This document shows, in pieces, positions 42,248 to 53,215 of a stretch of DNA of 64,000 nt. The stretch comes from Salticus scenicus. Lineage: Eukaryota > Arthropoda > Arachnida > Araneae > Salticidae. The DNA is taken from NCBI GenBank assembly GCA_963930645.1, contig OZ005651.1:129217475-129281474 (forward strand), written 5' to 3'. Made by a program: the position numbers and the translations under genes. Each line of letters starts with the position of its first letter. Positions within the stretch are counted from its first letter, which is position 1. The notes beneath the pieces were generated by a model. That model saw nothing but the letters and a program-made list of their open reading frames with translations, made no database searches and had not been told where the DNA came from.

Positions 42248-43010
42248 TCATTCAAAACGCATACACAGTTATTGGAAATTATTTTTAGTGATAATTTCTC
42301 TTAGATCATCCTTAATGTTAGTTTTTTTTTCCTTTTCATGTCACCTTTCATACGATTCTGTAAATCTAATCTGACTGAAAATTTTATACTAAATTTTGTA
42401 TCGTCCGCAAAGTTTCTAATACAAACAACCTCCAGCAATATATTAAAAATGTTTTAAACGACATTTATGTTGAAATTTTTATTTAATAATTTAGTGCTTT
42501 ATTTACCGCATCATGAACTAAACGAAAAACATATTTCAATTGATATATGTTATAAAAATTAAGAATATTACCACATCATAGTCATTAATGAGGATTTAAC
42601 GAGGTGATAGTTTAAGGTAAAATTAGTACATAAAGGTTTTTAAAAAAAAATCCGGAACTTGAAAAAAAAAAAAAAAAAAAAAAAAAAACTGTAAAAAACA
42701 AGTATTTATTTTTTATCATCTTTATATTTTTTTCACAGGTGAAGGTTATAAAAATATGCATTTTAAAAAATGAGACAACATGCTGATAAATTCTCTCTTG
42801 AACAAAAACAGCTTTCTCTAGTGTTTAATGCCGTGGAGCAAGATTAAACTGAAACATGTGTGTTTGAAACTCGGAAATACCTCAGACATTCCCTCCACAA
42901 ATTTATCTAATCCATGCATTTTAATCTAATGGTATTTTAAAGTATTATCGGCAGATAAAGGGTTAAAATGCACTTTAAAAACATTATAGTCCATAAACTA
43001 AAAAAATTAG
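41036..43010. other. AT-rich DNA, no gene seen
   Basis: Contains long poly(A) tracts at 42214-42245 and 42662-42687 and a short perfect hairpin at 42117-42151 (gatgattataaag, then the complement). The 98-codon frame at 41174-41470 has no recognisable domain. Confidence 0.45.
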
Positions 43011-43012
43011 AA

Positions 43013-43226
43013 TTATATATATATATATATATATATACACGTGTGTGTGTGTAAATATAAAGCTTTGATTATATTAATATAGTATAAGGCACTTCAAACG
43101 TACTTCAAAGGATAAGCCCTCCAATATATATATATATGTGTGTGTGTGTGTAAATATAAAGTTTTGAGTATATTAATATAGTATTAGGCACTTCAAACAA
43201 TGCATTTCAAACAATAAGCCCTCCAA
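43013..43226 (+). repeat. Recent tandem duplication, about 110 bp twice
   Basis: Both copies start in a (TA)n(TG)n tract and continue gtaaatataaag, then tatattaatatagtat, ggcacttcaaac and aagccctccaa. They differ at a few positions and by a short indel. Confidence 0.82.
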
Positions 43227-43529
43227 AATCCTAATACATTTAAATTTTAAGTGTTCCTGGGCAAGAAACACAAATGTTATATATTCCATTTGAAAGAGGG
43301 AAAATTCTATAGTAAACCTCACAGATATATATCAAATTTGTTGCAATTAAATTCATTTAAGAAACTTAAAGCGCGAGAAAACAGACGATTAGATGTAATA
43401 AAGTTATGGCACTTTTCATTTTATTTGGGCACTTTTCCTTTAAATTAAAAAATTTCTGTGTTGTAAAAACTCACTTTTGTATATTGTTTTTAAAAATTTA
43501 TACTTTGGTTGCGTACTTTACAAAGCTAT
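43227..43529. other. AT-rich spacer, no gene seen
   Basis: The 65-codon open frame at 43251-43448 has no recognisable similarity. Confidence 0.4.
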
Positions 43530-43531
43530 TA

Positions 43532-45082
43532 CACTGTGTAAAAAAAAAGTAGAAAGAATCTAGATATTTTTAGAAAAGAAAAAAAAATGAATCTTTTATT
43601 TTTGATGAAATTATTTTTATGAGTAACATTTTACAAACCATTTGACAAGAAAATATCAGTATCATTACCATGATATTGAAAAATAAAATACTAATAACAA
43701 CAGAAACAGTTTCTACCATTTGAAACTCTGTAAAAAAAAAAAAAAAAAAAGTAGTAAGGAATACTAGTAGTAAGGATATTAGTAAGGAATACTCTTCCTT
43801 TTAGCTTTTATGACTTCGAATATTCTATTTGGTAGTGAGTCGTACAAAGTTTGAATGTCTGTTTGACAAAAAATATCGCATGAACTATTCAAAGCTTCTC
43901 GAAGCTCAGTAACGGATTCAAACTGTTTTCCACCAGCATATGCCTGATGAACAATCATTGCCCAGATGTTTTCGATTAAGTAAAGATCAGGGCTTTTAGC
44001 TGGACATGGTAAACCCATACATTATTTTCCTCGAACCAATTTTTAACTCCATTGGCGGTATGAATGGAGGCTCCATGTTGTTGAAATATTCACTCTTCTC
44101 TGTCTAATTCGGAGCCATAAGGAAGAAGCTGAGAATTCAGTATTTTAATATAATCTGTATGTTTCTGTCTACCATTGAGAAAGACCAGATTTGATCCTCT
44201 TCCATATCCAATTGCTAACCAAAAAATCACCCCCCCCCTCCCTTCATTTGTCGAGTCGAATAAAATTCTTTTGCATTTCTCAGACAATGCCAATAGTATT
44301 AGTAACCATTTGGACCGTCTAACTTGAACTTCTTCTCGTCTAAAAATACCACAGAAGTTCATTCTGAGGTCCATGACATGTGTTCCTTAGCCCAAGATAA
44401 ACGGCTATGAATATGTGTTTTTTCCACTTTGGATGATGCATCCGTTTTTTGATAATGAACTTTTTGGATATTTTTATGTAATTGTAAACTGCTTGCATTG
44501 ATACATGAGTAAGTCCTGCTTGATTTTGAGCCTTTGTAATACTTCCACTGCTCTTTTTAAGCTCGGGAAGAAGTTTTCTTTCGTCGCGAGGGGTTAACTT
44601 TTTAGGCCTGGCAGTCTCCTTTCTCATCCTATTTCTTTCTGGCTTTTTGATAAAGTCAGAAACTGTATTGGGACTAACTTCCGGTATACTAGCAATTTGT
44701 CTAACACTTTTACCATTATTTTTGTATGAACAATTTAGCCCTTTTGGAAATCATTTAAAGATATTCCTCTAGTCATTCTAAAAAGCAAATAAGAAAGCTA
44801 CTTTTAATAAAATAGGTCTTCTTCCACGAAAACAGTTAAAGAATAGTCTATACTTACTCATTTACTCGCGCACAATCCACCAAATAAAAAATTGTAGCAG
44901 GTGTGCTTTTACTTTTTTAACACTCTGAAAATCATGTACACTAGTTTTTCTAATTAGCGTTAGTGGTGGAAATTTCATTTTCATGCGAAATTAAAAAAAA
45001 CTTATTTAAACAATATCTACATAAGAATCAGATAGCCAGGATAAAAATACATAATATAATTTACAAAAATCAACTGTCCTTC

Positions 45083-45118
<36 letters not shown>

Positions 45119-45121
45119 GTG
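43532..45121 (-). mobile_element. Tc1-like transposon, copy B, 1590 bp
   Basis: Ends cactgtgtaaaaaaaaagta and the inverted partner at 45121, with TA at 43530-43531 and 45122-45123. Same family as copy A: the ends, the aatcttttattttt subterminal block and the transposase match. A poly(T) expansion at 45085-45113 enlarges the right end. Confidence 0.92.
43779..44627 (-). pseudogene. Tc1-like transposase, copy B, frameshifted
   Basis: The minus strand gives, in order: ARPKKLTPRDERKLLPEL and NQAGLTHVSMQAVYNYIK (N-terminal and second HTH), HHPKWKKHIF, VVFLDEKKFKLDG (first Asp, in a shifted frame), IGYGRGSNLVFLNGRQ, FQQHGASIHTANGVKNWFEE (second Asp changed to His), GLPCPAKSPDLYLIENIW (Glu kept) and SLPNRIFEVIKAKRKSIPY at the end. 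Counting across the frameshift, 34 residues lie between the second acidic position and the Glu, as in classic Tc1. At least two shifts and a C run at 44231-44239 break the gene. It would have been a DNA-cutting transposase. Confidence 0.87.
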
Positions 45122-45123
45122 TA

Positions 45124-45629
45124 TAAAAATAATGCATATAAATGTTTTACATGCATATAAATATATATAGTATAAAAACTCGATAAAACAGTTTATTCGC
45201 TATCCTTAAGATAAGATTTGTTTATTTGATTTTCAAAAACTTCTCATGTAAGGTGGAAAATATTTTTTTTTAAAACATTTGACGATAATGTAAAATTAGA
45301 TACTAGGAAGACTTTGTATATTGGAGGCGTTACATGATAACATTTTAACATTTAACAATTTTAGGAATCTTGTGCGCTTTTAGTTTGCTATTTTTGTAAC
45401 TTACATGAATATTTTATGTTCCATCAAAGTTGTGTCTGAAATTAAATTTCAATATTTTCACATGTCATGTTTTGAATTTTAATAACTGATAAAATATTTA
45501 TTGCTAGTTCAACTTGAAATTTCAAAGAAAAAAGATATTCTACTATTTGTTTAGATAAACGACTACGTTTTAAATGTTAATAAAAGCTTTAATGCTACTA
45601 TTCAGTGCAAATGTTTTAAGATGATATAT
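45124..45629. other. AT-rich spacer, no gene seen
   Basis: Nothing recognisable. Confidence 0.4.
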
Positions 45630-45648
45630 TTAGGGTCAGTCCATATTA

Positions 45649-46602
45649 CAGAGGCTGTTCGCACATTTTTTAGACGATTTTGATGAAGTGTACTGAAGCA
45701 ATTTCACTCATATTTTGTGTTTTATTTGTTCAGTTTGATAGCCCTTGTTCTTAACTAACATTCTACATTATAATTTCTATGATAATAATGCTTTTTATAA
45801 TATCGGAAGAGGTATATTTTTCTACTCTTCTTAAACGGCTTTCCAGAGTTCACAAAGCGTTCTAGGTCGGTGTTTGGATAATGTTGATTTTAAGAGTCGA
45901 AAAACACAAAAATCCAACAGTGATACATCAGAAGATTTAGCAGGAATGTCAGTGAAGGGTATGGTTTTAATTCCCGTTTTTTGTTCCATTTTTTTTTTCT
46001 AGAAAAGCAATTGCGGATTGCGATGTGTGGCTGCTTGTTTTGTCTTGATACAGTTCAACGGATTGATAGCATTGTGGATAAAGATCTGGATTTTCATTTT
46101 TAAAAATTGGAATTAAAATATGATCTTGAGATTATTTAGAGTTGATTTTGACATTTTGTCACAATTTTTTGCTTTTATCTTGCACTTGTATGCAAAAACC
46201 AGTGGCAATCATAAATCCTTTAGAAAAACTCTCTTTTGATGCTTTGAGCCATGTAGCAATTTTTTTTTCTCCACTTTTGGGATAATAAATTGACCTTTTT
46301 TTATTACAACCACTTAAATAGACCCAAGATTCATCTGTTGTTGCAACATTTTTCCATTTTTCTCCTGATAAATGCTTTTCATAAAGATTTCACTAAAAAC
46401 TATCTTTGGAAAGAGTGTAAACCTATCATTCCATCCACTGCCATTTTAAAAGCGCATTTTTGCATGTAAACAAAAATTATAAATATCAGAAGATAAATAA
46501 AACTTCCAAAAATATAACTGTTGTGAAAATAAAATTCTCCATGCAAACGATTTTTTCTTACTGCGAAATAAAATCGTCTAAAAAATGTGCGAACAGCCTC
46601 TG
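45649..46602 (-). mobile_element. mariner-like transposon, 954 bp
   Basis: TIRs of about 36 bp (cagaggctgttcgcacattt and its inverse), with TA at 45647-45648 and 46603-46604. It carries a degenerate transposase on the minus strand, without room for a full-length enzyme. Confidence 0.9.
45780..46420 (-). pseudogene. mariner-like transposase, truncated
   Basis: Minus-strand reading gives VATTDESWVYLSGCNKKR (first Asp), GFMIATGFCI, LYQDKTSSHTSQSAIAFLEK (second Asp), IPAKSSDVSLLDFCVF (third Asp in LLDF) and RPRTLCELWKAV. The interval between the last two acidic residues is about 41-42, longer than the 34 of classic mariner and near that reported for DD41D groups. An A run (plus-strand T run, 45999-46008) makes the exact count uncertain. 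The DNA-binding half is mostly missing. Confidence 0.78.
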
Positions 46603-47303
46603 TATTCCATGGGATATTTTAGAAATGTGTTGCTTGACAATTTTTGCTTCTTTTGATACTTGTGTCCCTTATGGGCACATATGAGAAAAACTTTTATTTT
46701 TTCTCTACTATTAACCTTGGATTTTATGCAGGTCATCAAAAGTCGTTCTCCTTTTGATATATGGGGGTCTTAAATGTCATTTTTGTCTGTCATTTTTCTG
46801 ACGTTTTTAGGAGGCTGTAAACTGTACAGGATTAAAAACCACACAATTAAAATTAAAATTTCTCATTAGCGTGAATACAGAGAATATGTTCGATATTTTG
46901 TTTTATGGTTTTGCCCCCTAGAAGAGTTATTTACAGTAGAAATTAGTAAAAATTTACGTTTGACCTTGGAAGTTGATCTATTGTAATTATTTTAGTTATT
47001 AAGTTACAGCTGTATAACTAAGCATCTGACACCTTTACCTTACATACTTCAATGCTATATTTAAAATTAGCATTCATAAGTTTAATTCATTGAGTTTTGT
47101 GACTAAATATAAAATTCTAATAATTCCATTTTAGTCACGAGAACGACTTTTGATGACCAATGTAAAATCAAAGGTCAACAGTAGAGAAAAAATAAAAGTT
47201 GTTTTAAGCATCTCTCATATGTGCCTATAAAGGACACAAGTATCAAAAGAAGTAAAAATGGTCGAGCACATACGCCATAAATCTGTATGGATTAACCCTT
47301 TAG

Positions 47304-48095
47304 TTGAATTAAAAGTTTGGTATCACTGAAAAATTTATAAAGCAAATAAAATCAGAAATAGAATGAAATTTTGCTTCGAATGTCTAATTAATAACCAAAT
47401 GTTTTACACTTTCTAATCTTTATTTATTGCATCATTTCTACAAACATGCATGCCACATTTATTTATTTTACTCATGCTTATAAATATTTATATGCGTCAC
47501 TTTAAATTATCTTATACAAAATGTTTAAAGTATATTATTAATGTTTAACAAGGTTTGAAATAATTGTAGATATAAATTAGTATATATAATTAATTATTTA
47601 AGTATATGTAAATGCTTTTAACGAACATTTTAGCCCGACAAAATCTGATCACCATAGAATTATGGTTTATTTTTTTACTGTATTAATACACAGTATCAAA
47701 AATTATTTAAAATATTCAAGGCATAATTAACGCCAAGTATTATGCATTTGAAACTGTTTTACAAAGCATTTTCCCACATTTTTAGTATTTGTTATAAATA
47801 ACTTTAATAATATAAATGGTAATTTAATAAATCTTTCTTTTGTGTAACTACATATACATGAGAAACGGATTAAAACTACATAACTCATAACGTAGTATCT
47901 ACATTTGTATAAAACAAAATCCTATAATCTGCATGGCTTGATAAATGGTGGTTCTCATTTGCATAACAGTAATTTATTATTGAAGTAGAAAATAACCAAG
48001 TTTTATTAAATTCTGTTATTATGATGTTGATGCTCGGATATGTAGTTATAAATAAAAGCAACAAGTGTTTATAGCATGTATGTCGATAAAACATA
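47304..48095. other. AT-rich DNA, no gene seen
   Basis: Nothing recognisable. Confidence 0.4.
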
Positions 48096-48099
48096 AGTA

Positions 48100-48317
48100 C
48101 AGTCGGCGGCAAAAGTATCCGAGCATTAGCCAATAATTCCGATATCAAAAAAGTACACTTAATACTGTTTTGTTAAACAAATCCTTGTCGAATCATGTTC
48201 TTAGACTGACTAAGAACATGATTCGACAAGAATTTATTTAACAAAGCAGTATTTTTTTTTTCTTTTTTTAGACAGAAATTATTATTGCTAGTGCTCGGAT
48301 ACTTTTGCTACCGACTG
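48100..48317. mobile_element. Palindromic mariner-type MITE, copy 3
   Basis: 218 bp, begins cagtcggcggcaaaagtatc, with TA at 48098-48099 and 48318-48319. Same family as 17.8, 30.6 and 61.56 kb. A T expansion (48253-48269) lengthens the right arm. Confidence 0.93.
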
Positions 48318-48319
48318 TA

Positions 48320-48675
48320 CCACAGCAATAAAGGGAAATAATTTTGATACTCCTCGGACCATTCCAGAAATATTCCAGCTTTGCTTTGATTTTTTTTAAT
48401 TCATTATTGGTAATAACAGTATACATTGATTCATAATAAAACTTTGGATAATTGCCTTATGGATTTTCGCCTTTTTAAGAGCAATGGAAACTGAACTCCT
48501 TATATCGACAATATCTGTCTGATTTTTTAAGATATTTTCTTGAATCCACAGCGACGTAAATACTGCAATGTGTGGGAACAAAGCCATTGACTAAGTATGT
48601 GTTAATGCATATGTAATATTTCTTTACTTTTGTAACATTAACGTAAAGGAATTTATAAGAGTCTCTCTATACTTA
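48320..48675. other. AT-rich spacer, no gene seen
   Basis: Nothing recognisable. Confidence 0.4.
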
Positions 48676-48677
48676 TT

Positions 48678-48779
48678 GAAACTTTATTTTTCCGACTGAG
48701 TGAAAATAATGCCTGGACCGGGAGTCGAACTCCCGGTCCAGGCATTATTTTCATTCAGTCGGAAAAATAAAATTACAAT
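48678..48779. repeat. Near-perfect hairpin with a tRNA T-arm-like centre
   Basis: Arms of about 48 bp pair almost perfectly around a cga centre. On the minus strand the centre reads ccgggagttcgactcccgg, like a tRNA T-arm with its TTCGA loop, extended on both sides by tgcctgga. There is no D or anticodon arm, so this is not a tRNA gene. Confidence 0.8.
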
Positions 48780-48839
48780 AAATATGGTTTCCTTCCAATA
48801 AGTTGATTGTGCATTTTAATAAAAAATTGAGTCTCTCTA

Positions 48840-50335
48840 TACGTTTGGCTAATAATACTAAGACAGTAATAATAATAAGTTGCTATATACGTTTCGGTAT
48901 GATAAAAGAAATTTTGTTAATGCTTGCGCATGCGCTACAAAAAACTATTTGGTAAAAATGCTCATATATCATCAAATATTTTTATGTTTTTATTTTACTC
49001 GCAGTATGCTGTGTCTAGTTTAGTATGTCGAGTTTTCTGTTAATAGCATTGGATTTGGTTGTATATTCTACATTTATAATCAAAAAATGGAAAAGTTTTT
49101 TTTTTTTCTTTTTCAATCATTTAAAGGAACCTTTATATCTCAATGAACACTATGCTATTTAAATATGAAGGAATATAAATAATTAAAGAAATCTGAGAAA
49201 CGATATAACACAGCTGCAGCGCATTTTACGGAGCGAATAAAATTACTAATTTTGTTCTTTAATTTTTTACTACCCCCTTTTTTTATTTTCGGGACAAAAT
49301 CTTCGCTGAAAAATATGAAGTATAACGCCTCTTCTCCTCTAATGTTCTTTTCATCTCTGAAATTACAGGCTGGGTCGTCAAGTATTTTCTAATTTTTTCT
49401 AAAGACGAATGTACCAGTCATTGATAGAAAGGTAAAGTATATAGCGTTCTTAAAATAATATTTCAAACTTCCTTAAAGTTTTCAAGCATTTTGAATTCGA
49501 AGAAAAAAATATTAATTCAATTAGATCTATGAAGATATTTTCAGGGAAAAGTTTGTGTTACTGGGTGAAATATCACATAAAGAAGTAGAAAATGTAATTA
49601 AAAAAGATATCCAAAATCCAAGAATAAAAGTGTACATTAATACTTCTTCAAAGGCATTGGCTGGTTAATGTATGCAAGTAAAAGGGGAGTCTCTGTGTAT
49701 ATGTAAGCCTTAAGCCAAACAATTTAAACACACACACATATACATAAATATATTTAAATAATGTTAATAATAAAATTATTAATTTCTTTATTGTTAAAGC
49801 TTATTACTACAATATGATTGTGGTATTAATTAATACATTATCCGAAAAATGCTTTTTTTCTTCTTTTTTTCTTAGAAATAATTACTAATTTTATTTTAAA
49901 TTTTTCTTTGTTATCATATGGTATTGCAGAAAATTTGGGGAAAGTTGGGCGTCCAACAAACTGGTTTAACCTGCTCCATCTGCCTTAAGCCGTGGTGGCC
50001 TTTGCTCCTTCTTCTACTTTTTTTCTGATGTACATTTTCCATGTTTGTTATATAGTATCTCATATGTCAATGCCATTAAACTCATGTTAACTTTTTATTA
50101 TTTATTGCTTTAAAGCTTCTTTTCCATATGTAATTGTTTAATATGATTTAAGAAGAACTATGGATAAATTCAGTCTTATTTTAACTATTCCTGGATATCT
50201 ATTTTTTTAATCTTAGGGTTAAATTTGGTATTTGATCATTTGTTTCTCTTGCATTCTACAATTATATTATATTATATTACATATATATATTAAGTAATAC
50301 CTTACAATGATAATAACAAAACACCACAGAACTGC
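48840..50335. other. AT-rich DNA, no gene seen
   Basis: Nothing recognisable beyond simple A/T tracts. Confidence 0.4.
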
Positions 50336-50340
50336 CGTTT

Positions 50341-50512
50341 TAAAGTAATAAGTACAAAACTTTGAATAAACACCATAAAATGCAATAAACTCGCAACAAT
50401 TGTTTAGGGTCGAAAAAACACATGATCCTTCGTCAGGCGAATAAAGTAGGCACGAGTGCTGCAATCAAAACATTTTATGGTGTTTATTCAAAGTTTTGTA
50501 CTCATTACTTTA
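50341..50512. repeat. Inverted repeat related to 24.96 kb
   Basis: Arms 50345-50382 and 50474-50511 (aagtacaaaactttgaataa, then aacaccataaaatg) pair. Between them lie ctcgcaacaattgttt, gatccttcgtcaggcgaata and aagtaggcacgagtg, shared with 24930-25010. Confidence 0.72.
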
Positions 50513-50558
50513 CAATGCTTTTACAAATAATTAATTAATTAATTAATTTAAAAAAATT

Positions 50559-50589
<31 letters not shown>

Positions 50590-51468
50590 CATATAATTTC
50601 CCTGTTTCAAAATGAAACAGACTAGCAACTAAATTTTCTATTCAAGTGTTCGTTGTTATGCAAAATCCCAAAAATAAAGAGTAGCTTTTTATTTTCTCCG
50701 ATATAAAGTAATTTTCAAGCTTTATACAGAATGCTTTTCCTCTATACGTAAAATTTAAGCAGACACGAAAATATTTTACAAAGCTTACAAAACCAACATT
50801 AAACATACGTTCTTAATTTTGAATTTCCATTCATCCATCTTTTTGAAACTTAACAATTCTTCTAAATTAAAAATTTGTTTGAAAAATATTTGAATAAAAT
50901 CCTAAAAAGGAAAGTTAATTACAGCCACAAAATGTAAACCATATAATTTCTTTTCGTTCATTTATTAAATAATTGATGAAATTTTATTTAAAAATGTATC
51001 ATAAAATTAATCAGTTCCCATGCTAGATAAGAACGTTTTCTACTGTAATTAAATTTTAAAATGATTAGATAAATCTATTGTAGATGTCTAGAAGCAACTT
51101 TTAACCTTGAAATATAGAAAAACAAGCAGAATAGTGTGTACAAAGATTGTAGCAAGACTTTTATTTATTATTATTATTATATATAAAAAAAAAATCTTGT
51201 TTTCTGGAAGAGCTATTATGGAAGTAATTTAATAGCTCTTTGAATGCATTATGGTAGTAAATGGCTTTAAGAGGTCGATAGACAATATAAAACTCGTTTG
51301 TAAATTACCATCTGAAAATTAAGAAGTTTTGTATACATGTGAATAAAAATATATCAATAATATTAAATATATTGAATTATTTAAAAAACTATTTAAATTT
51401 TAAAAATCTGGTGTGAAACAACCACACGACTTTTTGCACATGCATTTTTTGGAGATAATGTTATCAGA
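50513..51468. other. AT-rich DNA, no gene seen
   Basis: Poly(A) at 50562-50589. Nothing else. Confidence 0.4.
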
Positions 51469-51469
51469 A

Positions 51470-52390
51470 GACATAGAACTGACCTAATGAAATAGACACC
51501 TAAACATTTTCCGGTAAGAGAAGTTAATACACGTGTAAAAACATAAAACAGAGTTTACACAGCGTTTTTTTTTTTTTTTTTTAAGGATCATAAATGAAAA
51601 GAAATTTGTAGAGTTTTTTATTTATTTATTTATTTATTTAAACACCAATTTACGAGATCTAAAACTGATCTATCAGATCAGGATGACTATTAATATAACT
51701 ATTGTCATAACCAAGTAAAGCATGAGAAAGGATATCTAAAAATGGGTTTATGTAACAATTTTCAAGAAAATCGTTAAAGCCGTTTTTGAGATACCGACTT
51801 TTACAAAAGCTTGGCATAATTAATTGTTGACCAGAAAACAAGAATTACATCCAAAAGGATATTTAAAAGAGGGTTAATATGGCAAGTTTGAAAAAAAAAA
51901 TCATACACCCGATTTGAAAGGAACGCACTTGCAGGACCTAAAATTCAGCTATTTATACTGAACGCCTATCATTTTTCCTGAAATAACCAACTATATCATT
52001 CGAAAGGGTATCTAACAGAGTGTTTATACAGCAATTTTTAAGAAAATTGTTAGAGTCGTTTTTAAGATATGGACTTACGACCCCACTTCCGGTTTCAGAT
52101 GTCCCACTTCCGGTTATCCAATTTTCACCAAGCTTTAGAAAATTCATTTGTACACCAGACCTGTTTCAATTATAAAGTTTCGTAGTTCAATCTTTATTAG
52201 TTTCCGAGGTATAATAGCCAGAAGATTCCACACATACATACACACGCAGGCCCGCACGCACTGACCAATTACCAAAAACTACTGTTTTGGACTCAGGAGA
52301 CCTTAAAACATGTAAATCAGGTGAAATCTCGATATCGATTATTTGGACCGAATACAATACTTCCATTGCCTACGGTAGTCGGGTAATGGA
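51470..52390 (+). repeat. Modular repeat family, about four units plus tail
   Basis: Successive modules near 51484, 51655, 51800 and 51935 share aaccaa(c/g)ta, a (t/g)gggtttatgta(g/a)caa-like block and aaaatcgtt(a)gagccgtttttgagat. The tail from 52078 repeats acttccggt, then ttataaagtttcgtagttca, CA-rich hexamers and ttttggactcaggagacctt. Small open frames on the minus strand mirror the repeat and are not genes. Confidence 0.68.
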
Positions 52391-52585
52391 AGTTAAAATG
52401 GATGATTGTTTAATGTTTTTCTAAACAGAAAATAGTTCTTATACAATGGTTATTAAGGATAGAACATTTCTAGAAAAGTAACCATCGAAACAGTGCTATT
52501 AATTTAACACAATATACATTATGTAAGCAACTTAAACACTTTTATCTACCTATAACATCATTTTTATTGTTTATATATACACATA

Positions 52586-52587
<2 letters not shown>

Positions 52588-52616
<29 letters not shown>
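52588..52616. repeat. (TA)n microsatellite
   Basis: Simple TA tract, in part interrupted. Confidence 0.75.
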
Positions 52617-52617
<1 letters not shown>

Positions 52618-53215
52618 GCGTTTTTGTAAAATTTCTTTTAAATAAATACATTTTTCTGAAGTAAGAAATTGCGATGTCTGAATGTCGAAATGATTTAAAC
52701 GCCGATCATTTTTTCGGTAAATATATTATTAAAGATGATCTGGTGTCCAAAAAAGTATAAAGACACATTTACAGTAATGTTTTCTTTAAAAAATTTAGAT
52801 GTTTTATATAAATAAAAAGCGAAATTCAAAACATACTCGTATTTAGAAAGAAATGTTTTGTATTTTCTTTTGACCAAACGTTACGATAAAAAAAATACTA
52901 TTATTTCAACTCAAAATATAATAAGTGGATTATTTAAACACTTTTAAATCGTTTTTAAAATGTTTCAAAGTATTTATATGCGTTTTTGTATTTCTTTTTT
53001 TTTTTTTTTTTTTCAATAATTGCACTTTTCTTAATTAAGAATCTGCGTTGTTCAGATCTCATGAAGATCGAAAGTTTTTCGGTAAATATATTTTATTTAA
53101 CGATGATCTAATGTCCTAAAATATAAGTAAAAAGGTATTTACCAAATGTTTAATATTTTAAATAATTAGACGTTTTGGATAAATAAAACATATTTGATAC
53201 ATATAATAGGATGTT
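52617..53215 (+). repeat. Old direct duplication, period about 365 bp
   Basis: The order gcgtttttgta, (t)tcggtaaatatatt, gatgatct(g/a)(g/a)tgtcc and ttagat/ttagacg(t)ttt repeats once, first from 52617 and again from 52980. The copies have diverged in spacer length. Confidence 0.62.

Larger units (their letters stand above)
45632..47303. mobile_element. Inverted-repeat element with a mariner nested in one arm
   Basis: The left arm (45632-45648 then 46603-46770) and right arm (about 47128-47300) are inverted. Ends are gggtcagtccata and tatggattaaccc. Shared inner blocks are cttcttttgatacttgtgtc, gcacatatgaga and ggtcatcaaaagtcgttctc. The left arm is continuous only after removing the 954-bp mariner. 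Flanking ttta on both sides suggests a 4-bp duplication. No transposase of its own. Superfamily unknown. Confidence 0.72.

Noticed and set aside
48700..48755. tRNA gene
   Set aside because: Only a T-arm-like hairpin is present; no acceptor, D or anticodon arm can be folded.
51659..52147. Minus-strand open frames of 60-64 codons
   Set aside because: They repeat the same residues because they lie on successive modules of a non-coding repeat.
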